Translations under genes and position numbers: made by a program
Origin: Prochilodus magdalenae
Lineage: Eukaryota; Chordata; Actinopteri; Characiformes; Prochilodontidae
DNA length: 64,000 nucleotides
Reading direction: 5' to 3'
Assembly (NCBI GenBank): GCA_024036415.1
Contig: JAMWET010003602.1
Location: forward strand, 796,526-860,525
The notes under the pieces: generated by a model
Told to the model about the DNA's origin: nothing
Database searches by the model: none
The model's input: only the letters and a program-made list of their open reading frames with translations
In this document: piece by piece, positions 12,607-26,000 of the stretch
Layout: every line of letters begins with the position of its first letter
How positions within the stretch are numbered: position 1 is the stretch's first letter

Positions 12607-13011
12607 CTCTAAAAAGGATCTTTAGAAGTAGTTCTTTAGGGGTTCTTTAATAAAGACAGTGGTTCTATTTAGAGTCCATGCTTAAATGTTATTTGCCTGG
12701 TGAAATGGTGTTCTTCGGTTTAATGAAAAAGTGTTGTATATGCTTAAATACTGTATGGACTCTACCTGCAAAAGGTTCTATGTAGCAACAAAAATAGTTC
12801 TTCTATTGCTACAGATTTGACCCAAAACCAAATTTGACATGGTTTGCTGGTACAACAGCTAACCTTTTTTTCCTTTATATACAGCTCATTCTCCATCAAG
12901 CTAAAGAACCATTTTACCATGTAAAGAACAATGTATAAATGAAGTAGTTCTGTATAGAACTCATGGTTCTAAGTAAAACCACAGTCTTTACTAAAGAACT
13001 CCTAAGAAGTA
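12607..13011. mobile_element. Hairpin MITE-like element with long inverted ends
   Basis: The left arm (GATCTTTAGAAGTAGTTC, then GGGGTTCTTTAATAAAGACA and GTGGTTCTA) is the inverse of the right arm (GGTTCTAAGTAAAACCAC, then AGTCTTTACTAAAGAACTCC). About 400 bp, no coding capacity. Non-autonomous DNA transposon by structure; superfamily not determined. Confidence 0.7.
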
Positions 13012-13772
13012 TAGACAGCTGTGTAATATATGATGTAGACAGTACTGCCAGTATTAGCTACGGAGTAGACACTGCTAGGAAGCAATATGGCTAATCAGCC
13101 CGTTTGGCCACCTTTAGGCTAGTACTTTAAAACAAGACAACTAAATTGTTAATCATCATATTTGTCACAAATTATTGCCAGTTTAAAATCCATGATCATA
13201 ACAGCCCTATCATCCCAACAAGTGCATTATATGGTAACTTTGTAGTTTGGTGTAGTTATACTGCACGTATACTGTAGTGAAAAGTACTTTATAGATATGT
13301 TATTATAATTTTCAGAAGGGTGAAAACCTTTATGGTGGTCTAACAGACCCACACAGTTGTTTTTATATATTTCTTTGCTTCTTAGTTTGCATTTTTGAGC
13401 AGATGGTTCATTAATGAACTGTTTTGAAACCTTTGCTTTATTTTTGCATAATTTACCTTTAAGGTCATTTGTTAGTTCACATAAATAAAATGACATTCAA
13501 TTAATTGCCATTAAAACAAAGTGCAAGGCACATCTGTAAATGAAAAGAGGGCTGGGGCTTCACCCAGAGTGGTGCAAGAGCGTAAGTGCATTCAGTTACA
13601 TAAGTACGGATAAAAACACAAACTAACAGGACACACACAAGGGGTGTACCCAATTCAAATGTAAATTGAGTGAAATGAAATAAATGGTATTTATTATAAT
13701 CCTTAAGGTAAAATCACCCAGCTGTTGTAATGGTTGCTGTCCTCACCAAGCCCACCTGTTTGCTTTTAGGCG

Positions 13773-14009
13773 ATGTGGAAGCCCACCTGCAACAGGTCCC
13801 TGAGGGCAAGCGGTGGAAGTTTGCCTAGAGTGTGGAGGGCATGGGGACAAAGACTCTGCTCTCCGAAACCTCAGTTTACAGCTTCCTACTTCTCCTCCTC
13901 TTCTTCTTCCTCCTCCTCCTCCTCCTCCTCACAGCCCTCACATCCTCATAGGACTCAGTCGGAAAAGGCAAAGCGGAAAAGAAAGAGAGAGGAGGCCATT
14001 CTCGATAGC
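13773..14009 (+). CDS. vars2: VARS2 coding exon 1: mitochondrial presequence and poly-serine
   Basis: 79 codons, phase 0, donor GTAGGT. Begins [20 protein letters not shown], with several Arg and no acidic residue in the first 40, as expected for a mitochondrial import signal. Residues 41-53 are 13 consecutive Ser encoded by a TCC/TCT repeat (13,893-13,931). The basic stretch [12 protein letters not shown] follows, as in human VARS2. The ATG is only 3 bases into the exon, so the true 5' end lies in an upstream exon or a nearby start site. Confidence 0.88.
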
Positions 14010-17000
14010 GTAGGTTCATGAAGTAGTACTGGTGACTAATAGAGAATGTTTTAAACACTTATTGTTTCATTTGAGCTTTTGCAAAAGATCCTACTGACAC
14101 TTAGTACACGGTTTATCCTCTGTTTATAGAATGTGGACAGTAGTGGGATGAAATGGTCAGAAAAAGAGAAGATACTGTACACGGCTGCAGTCTTGCCCGG
14201 AGAGAAGAAAGGTACCACTTTCCTTTTGTGTAATGTGCCTTCATTCAAACTCAGCATACAGTAAGCAAAGGCTTCAAATACTGAAAGCATTTTGGTGTTG
14301 TTGTATATTAAATGTACATCTACTCTTAAATACATTTACTGGTAAAAAAAAACATAGAGCATTTGAATCGCTATAAAGTCATTTTAAAGTGTGATTCTTA
14401 ATTCTCTTATTTGCACCATTTCAACATATTTTGGGAGCCATAGGTTTACTTTTAACTGAGGAGGATTTTGGAAGTGTTCATACAGCTGCATGCAAAAATT
14501 TGGGAACCCCTGGCCAAAATGGCATGTTGCTGTTGATTTGCTGTTGCTGAGTGTAGGCGTACATAGGTGAACGCATCCTCCAGTAAGGCACATCTGCACA
14601 TTACAGTACACAATTTGTTGAATTTAACATACTGAAAAAAAAAAATCATGTTTTCTCCAATATGTTCATCTTTGCAATAAATCCTGCACTAAATTACCGT
14701 ACAGATTCTGTTCTGTTGAGAATGTGTAGACTTGTTTTCATTCAGAAAATCACCAGAACATGTTACTTGACCAGGACTTGACTTTTTCATACCCCTAAAG
14801 AACCCTAATCTACAATGGATAAAACAGAGAACAAATTAAATACTGTCAAAAGCATCACTGTAGTAATAATAATAATGTAATACATTAAAACCTAATTTGT
14901 TGAAAATTATATGAGCAATCGAAATTAAAACAAGGGAGCGAAGTGTCTTGTAAAATATTCCAGCTCACTGGTGCACAATAACAAAACCAGCTCATTAAAA
15001 GTCTGATGTGCTTCAAGAGTAGTAATGTGTTTTGCACAGTGTTTTGTCCGTAGGCTGTATCCATATACCTACTGAATTCAACCGCTTTAATCCACCAAGT
15101 TTTCAAGATGTCTGCATAGCACAGTTGCCGAGATGTTAGCAAAGCCATTCAGGTGCTTTGCTGTTAAATTGTGTATTGGAAAGAAACATCTTCAACTAAT
15201 ATATAGGTATTTTAATTACTTGACAAAATGACCTTCATGTGTCGTCTGATTTTTTGTGCAATGTTGTTAATGATGATTAAATAGTGGTAAATAGGGGGAG
15301 GGTGTTGTCTTTGGCCCTTTATGTCCTTTTCCAACATAAATGAATAAAAAGGTATATGTTTTAGACCAAAAGCACAAGCCACCTTTTCAGGCAATTCAAG
15401 TAATATATGCATAACCATCACCCGTATTAACCTTCTGTTAGAAAGTTTTTAGAGACCTGATGGAATGTCTGGTTCCTATCACTGCCACGATGAAAAATCT
15501 GACTTGCTCGGTTTCTCTATTGTGGAGCATTTCATATCAAGCCACTTTTGTTTAGATCTTAACTATTTAACAGATGCAGAAATTATTAATCCAAACGTCC
15601 AGATCACCCAACAACTGTACCTGACCTCACTAATGCAGGTCTAAATGCTCAGTGCAATTAAAACCTTACAGCAATGTTCCAACATCTAATGTAAAACCTT
15701 TGCTGAAGGACTGGTACTGCAGCAAAGGAGGAAGCAACTCCCCATTAATCCCCCTCATATGTGTCTCCAAATAGGCTGTATTCAAAACGACATAGTACGT
15801 ACTACTTGCATACTAAATCTGCCTAATTGTAGTATGTACTGTATTATGCAACCAAACTGAAGATCTGTGGTGCACTGAAGATACCCGGAAGGTGTTCTAC
15901 TCCAGTTTCTACCATTGTTTTTCTACCGCTTCGAATGGCTCTGTAGCTCCTGTGGAATCATGGGATAGGATAGTGTGCTGTGGTCGCATACTTCAAATTC
16001 TCTCCCGATGTAGTATGTCATCCGGGGACTTTTCACGTACCGTTTTAGGCACACTAGTTTTTCGGACATACTAACTATTCTCACGTGCTGCTTTTGCGTA
16101 CTGTATAGTATGGAAGGACCCCAGCTTGTCTGTTTCAGTCTGGTCATATGGCTGTATTAGAATACCACACGGTATGTAACTTGGTATTGTACTGCACAAT
16201 ACACACAGGGGGCGTATGCAGTGTGCAGTACATACTACTGTAGTATGCAATGTGCACTGTAGCAGTGTGCCATTTCGAATACAGCCATGGTGTACATGCA
16301 GTATATCACTAATAGGTCTATAAGGGTCACTAGAGCTGCATCTGTCCATAATATGCATTTATATCCACCATACCTTTCACCGCCACTGTGAAAAATTCTG
16401 AATTGGTAAGTTACTCTATTATGGAGCATTTCATATCAGACCACTTTGTATGACTGTGTGTTTAGTTAGTACACCTTAATTAGTGCAGACATTCTAAAAT
16501 CCAGATTTACATTGACAGAAGTTCATAAATCGAGGAATGCTCTGTGTTTGAAAACACATATACTGATATAATTGTAACATTTATAATGTCTGTTCTTTCT
16601 GGTTTTCTCATAAGACACCAGTCTGCCCCTCCCACAGTCCTATAGCCCGGAGTATGTGGAGTCCTGCTGGTATCCGTGGTGGGAGAAACAGGGATTTTTC
16701 AGCCCTGAGAAGCATGTAAGCGAAGAAAAACATTTGAAACACACACCAGGTGTTTCCTCCTAACAAACCCAGGGAAACCAGAGGCGTGACTGATTGCTCA
16801 TGACAGTGCACAGACTGTCTTCTCAAACCCCATTCATATTCATCATTCACTGTGCCACTTCAAACTGAATGAAAGAAAGTAAACTGATTGGTCTCAGTTC
16901 AGCAGTCAGGGGCCACTGATACTGTTGGCTGATACCCAGAAATGGGGCAGAAGGTATTGCTGTCAGTCAGAGTTGTGTTATTAGAAGCATGGAGAGCTTA

Positions 17001-20000
17001 GATTAAGTTTAGAAGCTCAGAAGTGGAGAGGATGTTGATTAGCTTTGAGTTTAATGTACACTATCATTCAAAAGTTTAGAATCAGTGTTATCTGTCATAT
17101 ACAATTGCACTCAAAGCTACTAGCCACCTCTAAGACTGTACAGACTGACAGATTCAGGCTTTTCTAAAGACCTAGAAAAATATAAATGTACCTTCCTGTA
17201 TCAGGTGAATGACGGATCTCTGAGTTTTCTTAATACAGTCATCATAATTATTGATTCTGTATTTAATACTGGAGGTTTATAAAACACACATATTCTATAA
17301 AGTTTAAAGGTCATTCTACCATACAGTACAACTTGTCTTAGGTATAATGACAATTTACATCAGCTCCGATCCATATGCTTGTTGTCAGAACAAAGCCTTG
17401 TATCTCCGTTTTGATTATTTTTCAGTTATTGGCTGAATTTGAAAGTACCTGTTGTCCTTCACATTCTGTGCACGTTTTATGATAATTGTGCCAAAATAAA
17501 GGACCCAAAATTCCTTGGAATAACTTGTGTGTGGAATCACTTTGCACTAAACATTTTAAATAATGTTTAGTGCAACTGTAAAACAAATAAAACTTTGAAA
17601 ACTTTGTCATTATACCAATACAGGGTTGTACAAGATAACAGAACCCAGTAGATGAATAGTGAGTAACAGTGTAAAGACAAAAGGACACAATACAATATGT
17701 GCATAAACAGTAAGACACATGCAAAATGTGCAAGAGCAGTAACAGTATATTAGAGTATTAGAACTGAGGTGGCAGTAGTTAGCATATGCAGTAGAGAAAT
17801 ATAATTTTAGTGTTAAGTGTACATGTAGGGAAGTAGTACAGTATGTTGAGGTAGCCTGGTGTGCCAAGTATGTGGCTGTAAACAGTAGATATATATTGTG
17901 TACAGTGCAGGTAGTGAGAATAGCAGCTCAGTGTTCAGGGAAACAGCTAAAACAGCCAAACAGCTTACAGTAGAGATGTACAGTTTTTAGAATACACAGC
18001 TCAGATGTTCATGTTAAGAGGTCTAGTTACAGTGCAGTGCATACAGTCCATTGGGCTAGTGACAGCTCCAGGATAAGCTGTTCCTGAACCTGCAGGTTCT
18101 GGCTCGGATGTTTTGGTATCTCTGGTTGGAGCAGGAGATGGCTGGGGTGTGTGGGGTCAGAGGATATGCTGACTGCTTTCCTCAGACATCTCCTGTCGTA
18201 TATGTCCTGTATGCGTGAGAGGCCATCTGCGGTGCAGTTGTAGTTGCTCACAAATGTACTCGCTTACAGTTATCCAAACTTTCATACAACTAGTGGGACA
18301 CTAAGAAGCTGTAAGACTTAAATAAGGTAGGTGTTGATGATGCATCCAGAATGATGAGTGAGGTCATTCTAAAATGACTCTAAAGTGAAACTTTATGTAA
18401 TCAAGAAGTTCCAATAAAATAAACATACAAATTCAGAATCAAATCTAAAAATACCTTTTGGTGAATGGTATTAATAATTCAAACCCACATTCTATACATT
18501 GTTGTATTAAGAGACTAAAACATTTAATATTACAAGTGATACTAAACTTTTAAATAAGACCTTTTGTACACTGTTTATGTCCAGAAAAACATGAAAGTAT
18601 GCAAAACAAATTACTGACTGGATGAGATCTTTTTCTCTATGGTTCACATGCATCACTAATGTTTTATCTATGTGTTGTTTTCATTAGAATGAGCTGCCAC
18701 AAGCTGTGGATCGATATTTCTCCCTTTGTATCCCACCACCAAATGTGACTGGCACTCTGCATCTTGGTCATGCTCTGACGGTGGCGATAGAGGACGCTCT
18801 CGCCCGCTGGTAACTATTGGTGGACTTGTTTGAGTTAGGGCAGCAGCAGAGGGGAGGATATGTGTTTATGGTTATTACACATTATAAATCTGGGTTCGTA
18901 GTCACATACTCTACTGGAATCTGGGTTTTCAGAGATATACAGCCAGGTTGGCTGTAGATGGTGTATGAAATGCTTCAGATCTGCTAGTCCTGTGAAGCTT
19001 TCATGATTTTGATCATGTTGTGGAAGCTGTAAATAAAATAAGGTGTAGAACATTCAACATGTATCAATATATGTAATATTTAATGTCTAGATTACCTTGT
19101 ATGTGACAAAAATATAAATAAAAAAACCTTTTATTAATTTACAAAAATCATTGATACTGCTCAAAAATAACCAATATCCCAAGTAATACCATACGTACCA
19201 GTGGAAATCTTAGGCAATGCAGAATTGAATGGAATTAGCCTCACCTGTACTTGGCTTCACTGATATAATCACTTGTTTAGGCGGCGAATGCAAGGCTACA
19301 AGGTGCTGTGGGTGCCGGGCTGTGACCACGCAGGGATTGCAACACAGGTATACGGAATCATTGTATCAGGCATAGCATTTCTCTTCACTCACCAGCACAG
19401 TACACACTAACACACCACCAGCAATGAGAAACATTGTGTTAAACATAATTAAATATGTGCAAATATGTGTAAATATTCAGAAAATTTTATATTTAGGTCT
19501 GGGTATTGCAGAGGGTGTGCTAACATATCTGAAAATCAACAAAACTTGTAAAACCAATAGTAAACTCCAGCCTTTGAATTTGACTGTTTGTAGATTATTA
19601 TTATGTTCCCAGAGAAAGATTAAATAATAAAATCATGACTGTGAGTAAAACCCCTTACTGTTACTGATTTTTGCCTGATTTCTGTTTCTCTGTACTTTAG
19701 TCTGTCGTTGAGAGGAGACTGCTAAGGGAGCAAGGCAAGCGTCGGCAAGACTACAGCAGGGAGGAATTCCTGCAGGAAGTCTGGAGATGGAAAAACGAGT
19801 GAGTCTGTTACTCTGTTGCATTATGTTTGTGCTATTTACCATAAATTCTTGCATGTTTTAGCTGTTTTATTTATCCACACAGAATTCTGACCTAAAAGAA
19901 ACTCTCAGCACCTCTGTGTTGGTAACTGAGTGTCATATGTGCTTTACATTGCAGAAAAGGAGATGAGATCTATCATCAGCTAAAGAAACTCGGTGCATCG

Positions 20001-23000
20001 CTGGACTGGAGCAGGGCCTGTTTCACCATGGACCCGGTAAAACAGGATAACAAATCTCACGCCCCACTGAGCGCCATTTCACATGTCATTTCTTTTAGAT
20101 TTTCTCATTTTCTTCCTCCTTTGTCCTCCTTTTGTTTGTCCTCTTTTCTGGATCTATTCCCACAGGGCTTTAGCAGGGCGGTGACAGAGGCCTTCGTCAG
20201 GATGTGTGATTCGGGGCTGATCTATCGCTCTGAAAGCCTGGTCAACTGGAGCTGTGCACTGGAGTCTGCAATTTCAGACATAGAGGTACCTCAGTGTGGC
20301 AAAGCTAGCTTAAGATAGAAAATGTGGACATGCTGACCAGAAACTCTTACCTTGTTTGTCGTGTAGTGTTAGTGTCCATCCACCTTATACAGTACTATAT
20401 AAAGCAGACCTCTAAGCTATTTAATATCCAGGCAAATTTCATCAAGTGCCAATCTGTCATATCTTGTGAGATATGTCAAAGAAGATTAGACAAGATAATA
20501 CACTTGCATAAAGAAGAAGAAACAAAAAGAAAAATGCAGAAGTTCCGGAGTTCAGAATAGTAATCAAAAGCTACAAAGAAAATGTGATCCCTACAACCAT
20601 CTGGAAGGCGTAGTACATACACCAACACCGTCATTTTATCGATCATCTTTGAAAGAGAGGAGAACACAAAGCTTCACACTTGCTTCAGATTTGAGAACAT
20701 TCACAGGTGTTTCTGTCTATCCTTCCACTTGGAGAAGACCACCACCTCAACACTACAGAGGTCTGAAAGGATGTTTGAGAAGCTCCTCACTGAGAAACGG
20801 AGACAGACACCAAACAAAGAAGCTGCTGGTGTTCTCAGAACAATGGACTGACCAACCAAATCAGTCTAGACCTCAACAGCAATGAATGTGTTTGGGGTTA
20901 TTTAAATAGTGAAAAGAAGCAGAAAAGACTAAACCTACTTCTGCAACTGAACTTTGGATGCAAAATATAAATTGTAATGGACCTTTTAGGCTGGAAAGAG
21001 TGGACACACTAAATGTGTGTTCTAGCTTTTTGTACATATAAACGTTCTGTAAAGTTCTAAAGCCCAAAATACATACCAGAGAGAGAAACTCTTTACCACA
21101 AAATCACTTCTCTGAGCTCCCTGATACACCTCACTGGAATTCCAGACTTGTTCACTGTTACAAGATGATATCATCATGTAACACAGTCCTTACAGCCCGC
21201 CAACCGGCAAGCCTGGCACACTCTCACACAACATACAGAGAGCTAAAACGGTAAAATTGGACTCCTAATCTAACCCTAATCTGACCCCTGCTCCATTCTA
21301 GCTAGGGAAGGTGGATCTACCAGCTTGTTCTAACAGACTTTAAGCAAACTGACGCCATTGTGAGAACAGCAGAGTGGGGCATAGCTCATAACAGGATGCC
21401 ATTCTGGCAGTTAACCAGTTAGAACAGAGTGGACAAGCTGACCAGCCATCTGGAGGCGAGGCTTAAAGCCACAGGACCTCGAACATCGTTTCAGACAGGG
21501 CGTGAATACAGATGTATAGTATGAGGAACAAATTTTAGTGTTTTGCAGAAATTAAACCATGTAAATCTATTCTAGTAGACCCCAAACATAAAATTATGAA
21601 CACTGAAAATATACATAATAAGTCCCCCCTTTAAAATGTGTGAAACTGTGTTCAGGTCGACTCAAAGCAATTGTCTGGCAGGACTCTTCTGTCTGTTCCT
21701 GGCTATCAGCAGAAAGTAGAATTTGGGACCATGGTTACTTTCGCATATCCTATAGAAGGACAAGGTGAGTGGGTTTTCCTTTTACCCATAACTGTGTTGT
21801 TTTTGGGCCTGAGTTCTTTACCTTATGTCTGCATCTTTGTCAGATGGCGAGGTTGCTGTGTCGACCACACGTCCTGAGACCATGCTCGGAGATGTAGCGA
21901 TCGCTGTACATCCTGATGATACTCGATACCAGGTACACATAGGCGTATCTGTGGTCTATTACTGTGCAAGTCATATACTAAATTTCATTCACTGACTAAT
22001 AGCACGTCATACAGTCATAACAGTATTAAGCTCATTAGGATTATTATTCTTTTTCCCCTTTAGGCTCTCCATGGAAAACAGTGCAGGCATCCTTTTACAA
22101 ATAGGCTGTTGCCTATAATCACAGATCCTGTAGTGGACATGGGGCTTGGCACAGGTATTCCTGGTTTATTCTGATCCATTTTTTGGATATTTGTTAAATC
22201 TAATGTCAACTGCTTACCAATAGAAGGGGACGTAATATTAACCAGTCCTCAGTTTTGCTTCCAGTTATTGAGCTAATAAATGCACTCATAATCAAAAGAT
22301 TAGTTGCACACACAGTTTCAACCAAAAGGAATCAACCGACCAGAATGAAACTTTGTGGGTAGGTGTGTGACATCGTGAGACATGTGAATGATTCAAGTTT
22401 AATGCTCAGAGTAAGCATGTAACATTAACAAGGACGGGCCTTCTCGCTGTACCTGACTGACCCAACAGCTACAATTGCAGACATTTAGCGAGCAGTGATA
22501 TCCTCCATGAGTCATCCTGTTAGTTCTAGCACCATTGGCAGGTGGCTGCACAATGCCATACTGCATGCACGTAGACCATTACAACAACTGCTCCTAAAAC
22601 AACGCAATTGTAACCAAAGACTGCAATGGTGTCATACCAGATTGTCATGGAGTGACTCAAAATGGCAGCAGGTCATCTTCAGTGACAAGTCCCGCTTTTG
22701 TTTTGGTGGAGACGAACAAAGAATCCGTGTGTGGAAGGACCGTGGTCAGCACCACCCCTACAGCACAGTCTTTAGGAACTGTGAATGTTCAAGCTGCATG
22801 GAATGGATTATCACAGGACACAATTAGGAACCTCTACAACTCCATGCCGAGTCATCTGGCATGGTGTAATAGCAAAAATAGTTGGTCCAACTGAGTGACC
22901 AACACTACTGACTGAGACATTACTTCTGTATGTGTAACTCAATAAATATTGCCCATATCAGTTTGCAATGGTATTCGGAAGGTAAAGGGTAACATAACTC

Positions 23001-26000
23001 TGTGTAATTGAGCACTGTAACTAAATCTTTTTGTTCCTCCTGTTGTATGATAGGAGCTGTGAAGCTGACCCCGGCTCATGATCAAACTGACTTCCTGCTC
23101 TCTCAGAGACACTCACTGCCACGCCTCACTGTGATTGGAGGAGATGGAACCATGACCTCTAATTGTGGTCACTGGCTGGAGGTATAGAACAGAGCATCAC
23201 TGGATGACATGCCATTCTAATGTCATACTGTCATTCCATAGTCATACTGTCCTTTCTTTCTATCTAATAATGAATATGATTAATCTTAATAATTGTATTA
23301 TTTTAAATGATTTTTTAAAGCAATTTCTACTAAATTTTGAGACTCTCTGTTCTCTGACCAAAAGTCTGAAAACCACACACACTGCATATTCTGAACATTC
23401 CAAACAGCGCTTTCTCCGTCTCAGGGAGTGAAGCGATTTGAGGCCAGGGAACGAGTGATTAGTGCACTGATGGAGCTGAAGTTGTTCAGAGGGAAGAAGG
23501 ATCATGCTATGTCTTTACCTATTTGCAGGTGAATTGAGATTAATCAGGGCAGCTATTCTCATTTTGCTTCCATCAATGGTTCTGAGCCTCTCATTACTTG
23601 CGACTGATAAGAACACATTTGTATTTCTTGTTAGCTTTAAAGCATTTGGGTCTTCTTTGGGCCAGCTGAAATTCTCTTTTGACCCTTTGTCCTGTCCCAC
23701 ACAGCCGTTCTGGAGATGTCATTGAACCCTTACTGAAGAAACAGTGGTTTGTTCGCTGTGAGGAAATGGCACAAAAGGCAATACAAGTATGTCTGTGTCA
23801 GCTAAGGCATTTTAACTATGCAGATGAGACTAATGTACACACATATTTCAGTCCTTTTATAACACTTGCAACTGTTCACAAATAATTCACACAATCTGCT
23901 GTTTTACTGATGCACTTTTCTTCTGTGTTTAACACTTTTAGGCAGTGGATGAGGGAGAGCTGGAAATAATACCTCACTTCTACATCAAAACATGGAAGAA
24001 CTGGCTCTCCAATATCAGGTTAGTGTGCCTAAAACTGCAGGCCAGACAAAAAATGAGTCATCTGTGAATGAAATGTGCCTAATAGCGTGTAACACCTACC
24101 AGAAGCACCAATAACAGCTGTAATTGGATTTAGCATGAACTGGACAAGTTTCTGGATGTAGGCCACATCAGTGTTTAGCCATTCTGGCATCAATGAAATA
24201 TGCAGTTGTGCCAGATTTGGTGGATGCCTACCCTCCTCCCACAATTCTGAGAAGAATTTCCTGTAGACTGGGATGTTAGCCACTGCTGGTAGCCCTGTAT
24301 GGCCGTATGCTTCCATACACCTGCAGATCCAGCTACTTCTTTCACACTATGGTCTTTTAGCCGATCATTAACATCTGCTTTGGAGCCATTTTCCACACAT
24401 AGAATGAGACATTCACTGCACTGTACCACCTCTTCTCCATCTACGAACCCTGTCACACCGCAGGTATAGTGCTTAACAAGTGCAACAGTAATTTTCTTTA
24501 CTCTCTCTGCAGTGATTGGTGCATATCCAGACAGCTCTGGTGGGGTCATCAGATTCCAGCTTATCGAGTGACATTACCAGACTCTGGTAGCCTACAAGAG
24601 GTAGGACTGGCTATTAGAGTGATTCGATTCATTCATACAGCTTGGCCACTTCTTTGTCACTGCTTTGCCGTTTAAAGGGGCTATATTATGGATAACTAAA
24701 TGCCTTTTCTTTACTTTTTGAAATAAAAGATGTTAAGTTAATAAAAGTTTAAAGCTCACCGGCCATTGCCTACATACTGGTCCGTATGTTGAGCTGCAAA
24801 GAAAAATTGACCAAAAAAATGGTCTGGTTTTTGAACAAATCATAATGCCAGACAGCCAGTCAGTGAAGAGCACATTTACATACATTTACATACAGCAATC
24901 ATAAATACACAATAACTAAAAGAGCCTGTTTAATTCTGAGAAATGTTGCAAAATGGACATATGAAAAAAAAATTATAATATTTTAAACATGATATATAAC
25001 ATATAATATGTCGATACATAAAATGAGTATGCTATATATACACTATTACTATTTAAATTACTATTTAAATTAGAACTATAATAATTCTAACTATTAAAAA
25101 ATAGTAATATTATATAATTACTATTTATATAATACATGCTTATATATACATTATCAGTCAACAAGTCACAGTTCGGTCTTTTCCCCCAAATCGTTCTACC
25201 CTACTTGGGCCGATTTATGTGGTGTGATTAATGTGCTGTGACTGTATCTCTCTGCAGGAGCAGTGGGTGTGGGGCAGGAGTGAAGCGGAGGCCAGAGAAC
25301 GCGCTGCTGCAAAGTTTGGAGTGTCCCCTACTGCTCTTATCCTCACACAGGGTGACTAATAGCTGCCTTCAGTCCGTATTTTAGTGCCAAATATAATATT
25401 AATTATTCATTCTGTACACTCATTCTGTTGAGTGTACAAGGTAGGTGTTTCTAACAAAATTTCTAACAAAATGACCAGTTATTAAACAACGATTTGATTA
25501 AACACCTCTCCCTGATTTCACAGCTGAAGCCTGTTCCTGAACACTGCTGACACTGCTGATAGTCTAAAAGGAGTCTATTGTGCTCCTTTTCAGTGTTGAT
25601 AGTTTCATCTTTGGGGATTTATATCCTAGAATTTTCACATTTTTCTCATGCTGCGCATCTGTATTCACGCTCTGTCGGAAAGATCTGTTAGAACTCCTGT
25701 GTCTGATGAGCCCAGTGTGCTCTGATCAGTCAGCCTGCCCACTCTGGTGTAACTGGTCAGCTGACACAGCAGTTATAACCGGTAGCATTGTGTAAGGGTG
25801 TGCCAAGCTTGCTGGAAGGCGGGTGTTAGGAGATGATGTCACCTTGTAACAGAGAAAAGGACTTCAGTGACAATGTGGTGTTTCAGACAGCTGGGAAAAG
25901 TGGTTTCTCTGGGTAGGCCAGATAGAATTCAATTTAACTCTCTAAATGGGGAAGGAAGGAGGGACCAGAATCAAGTGTTACTTCAAGGTTACCTACTTCT

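Noticed and set aside
24190..24549. 119-codon minus-strand open frame as a nested host gene
   Set aside because: It overlaps the VARS2 exon at 24,513-24,600, and its recognisable part recurs at 45,065, so it is repeat-derived.
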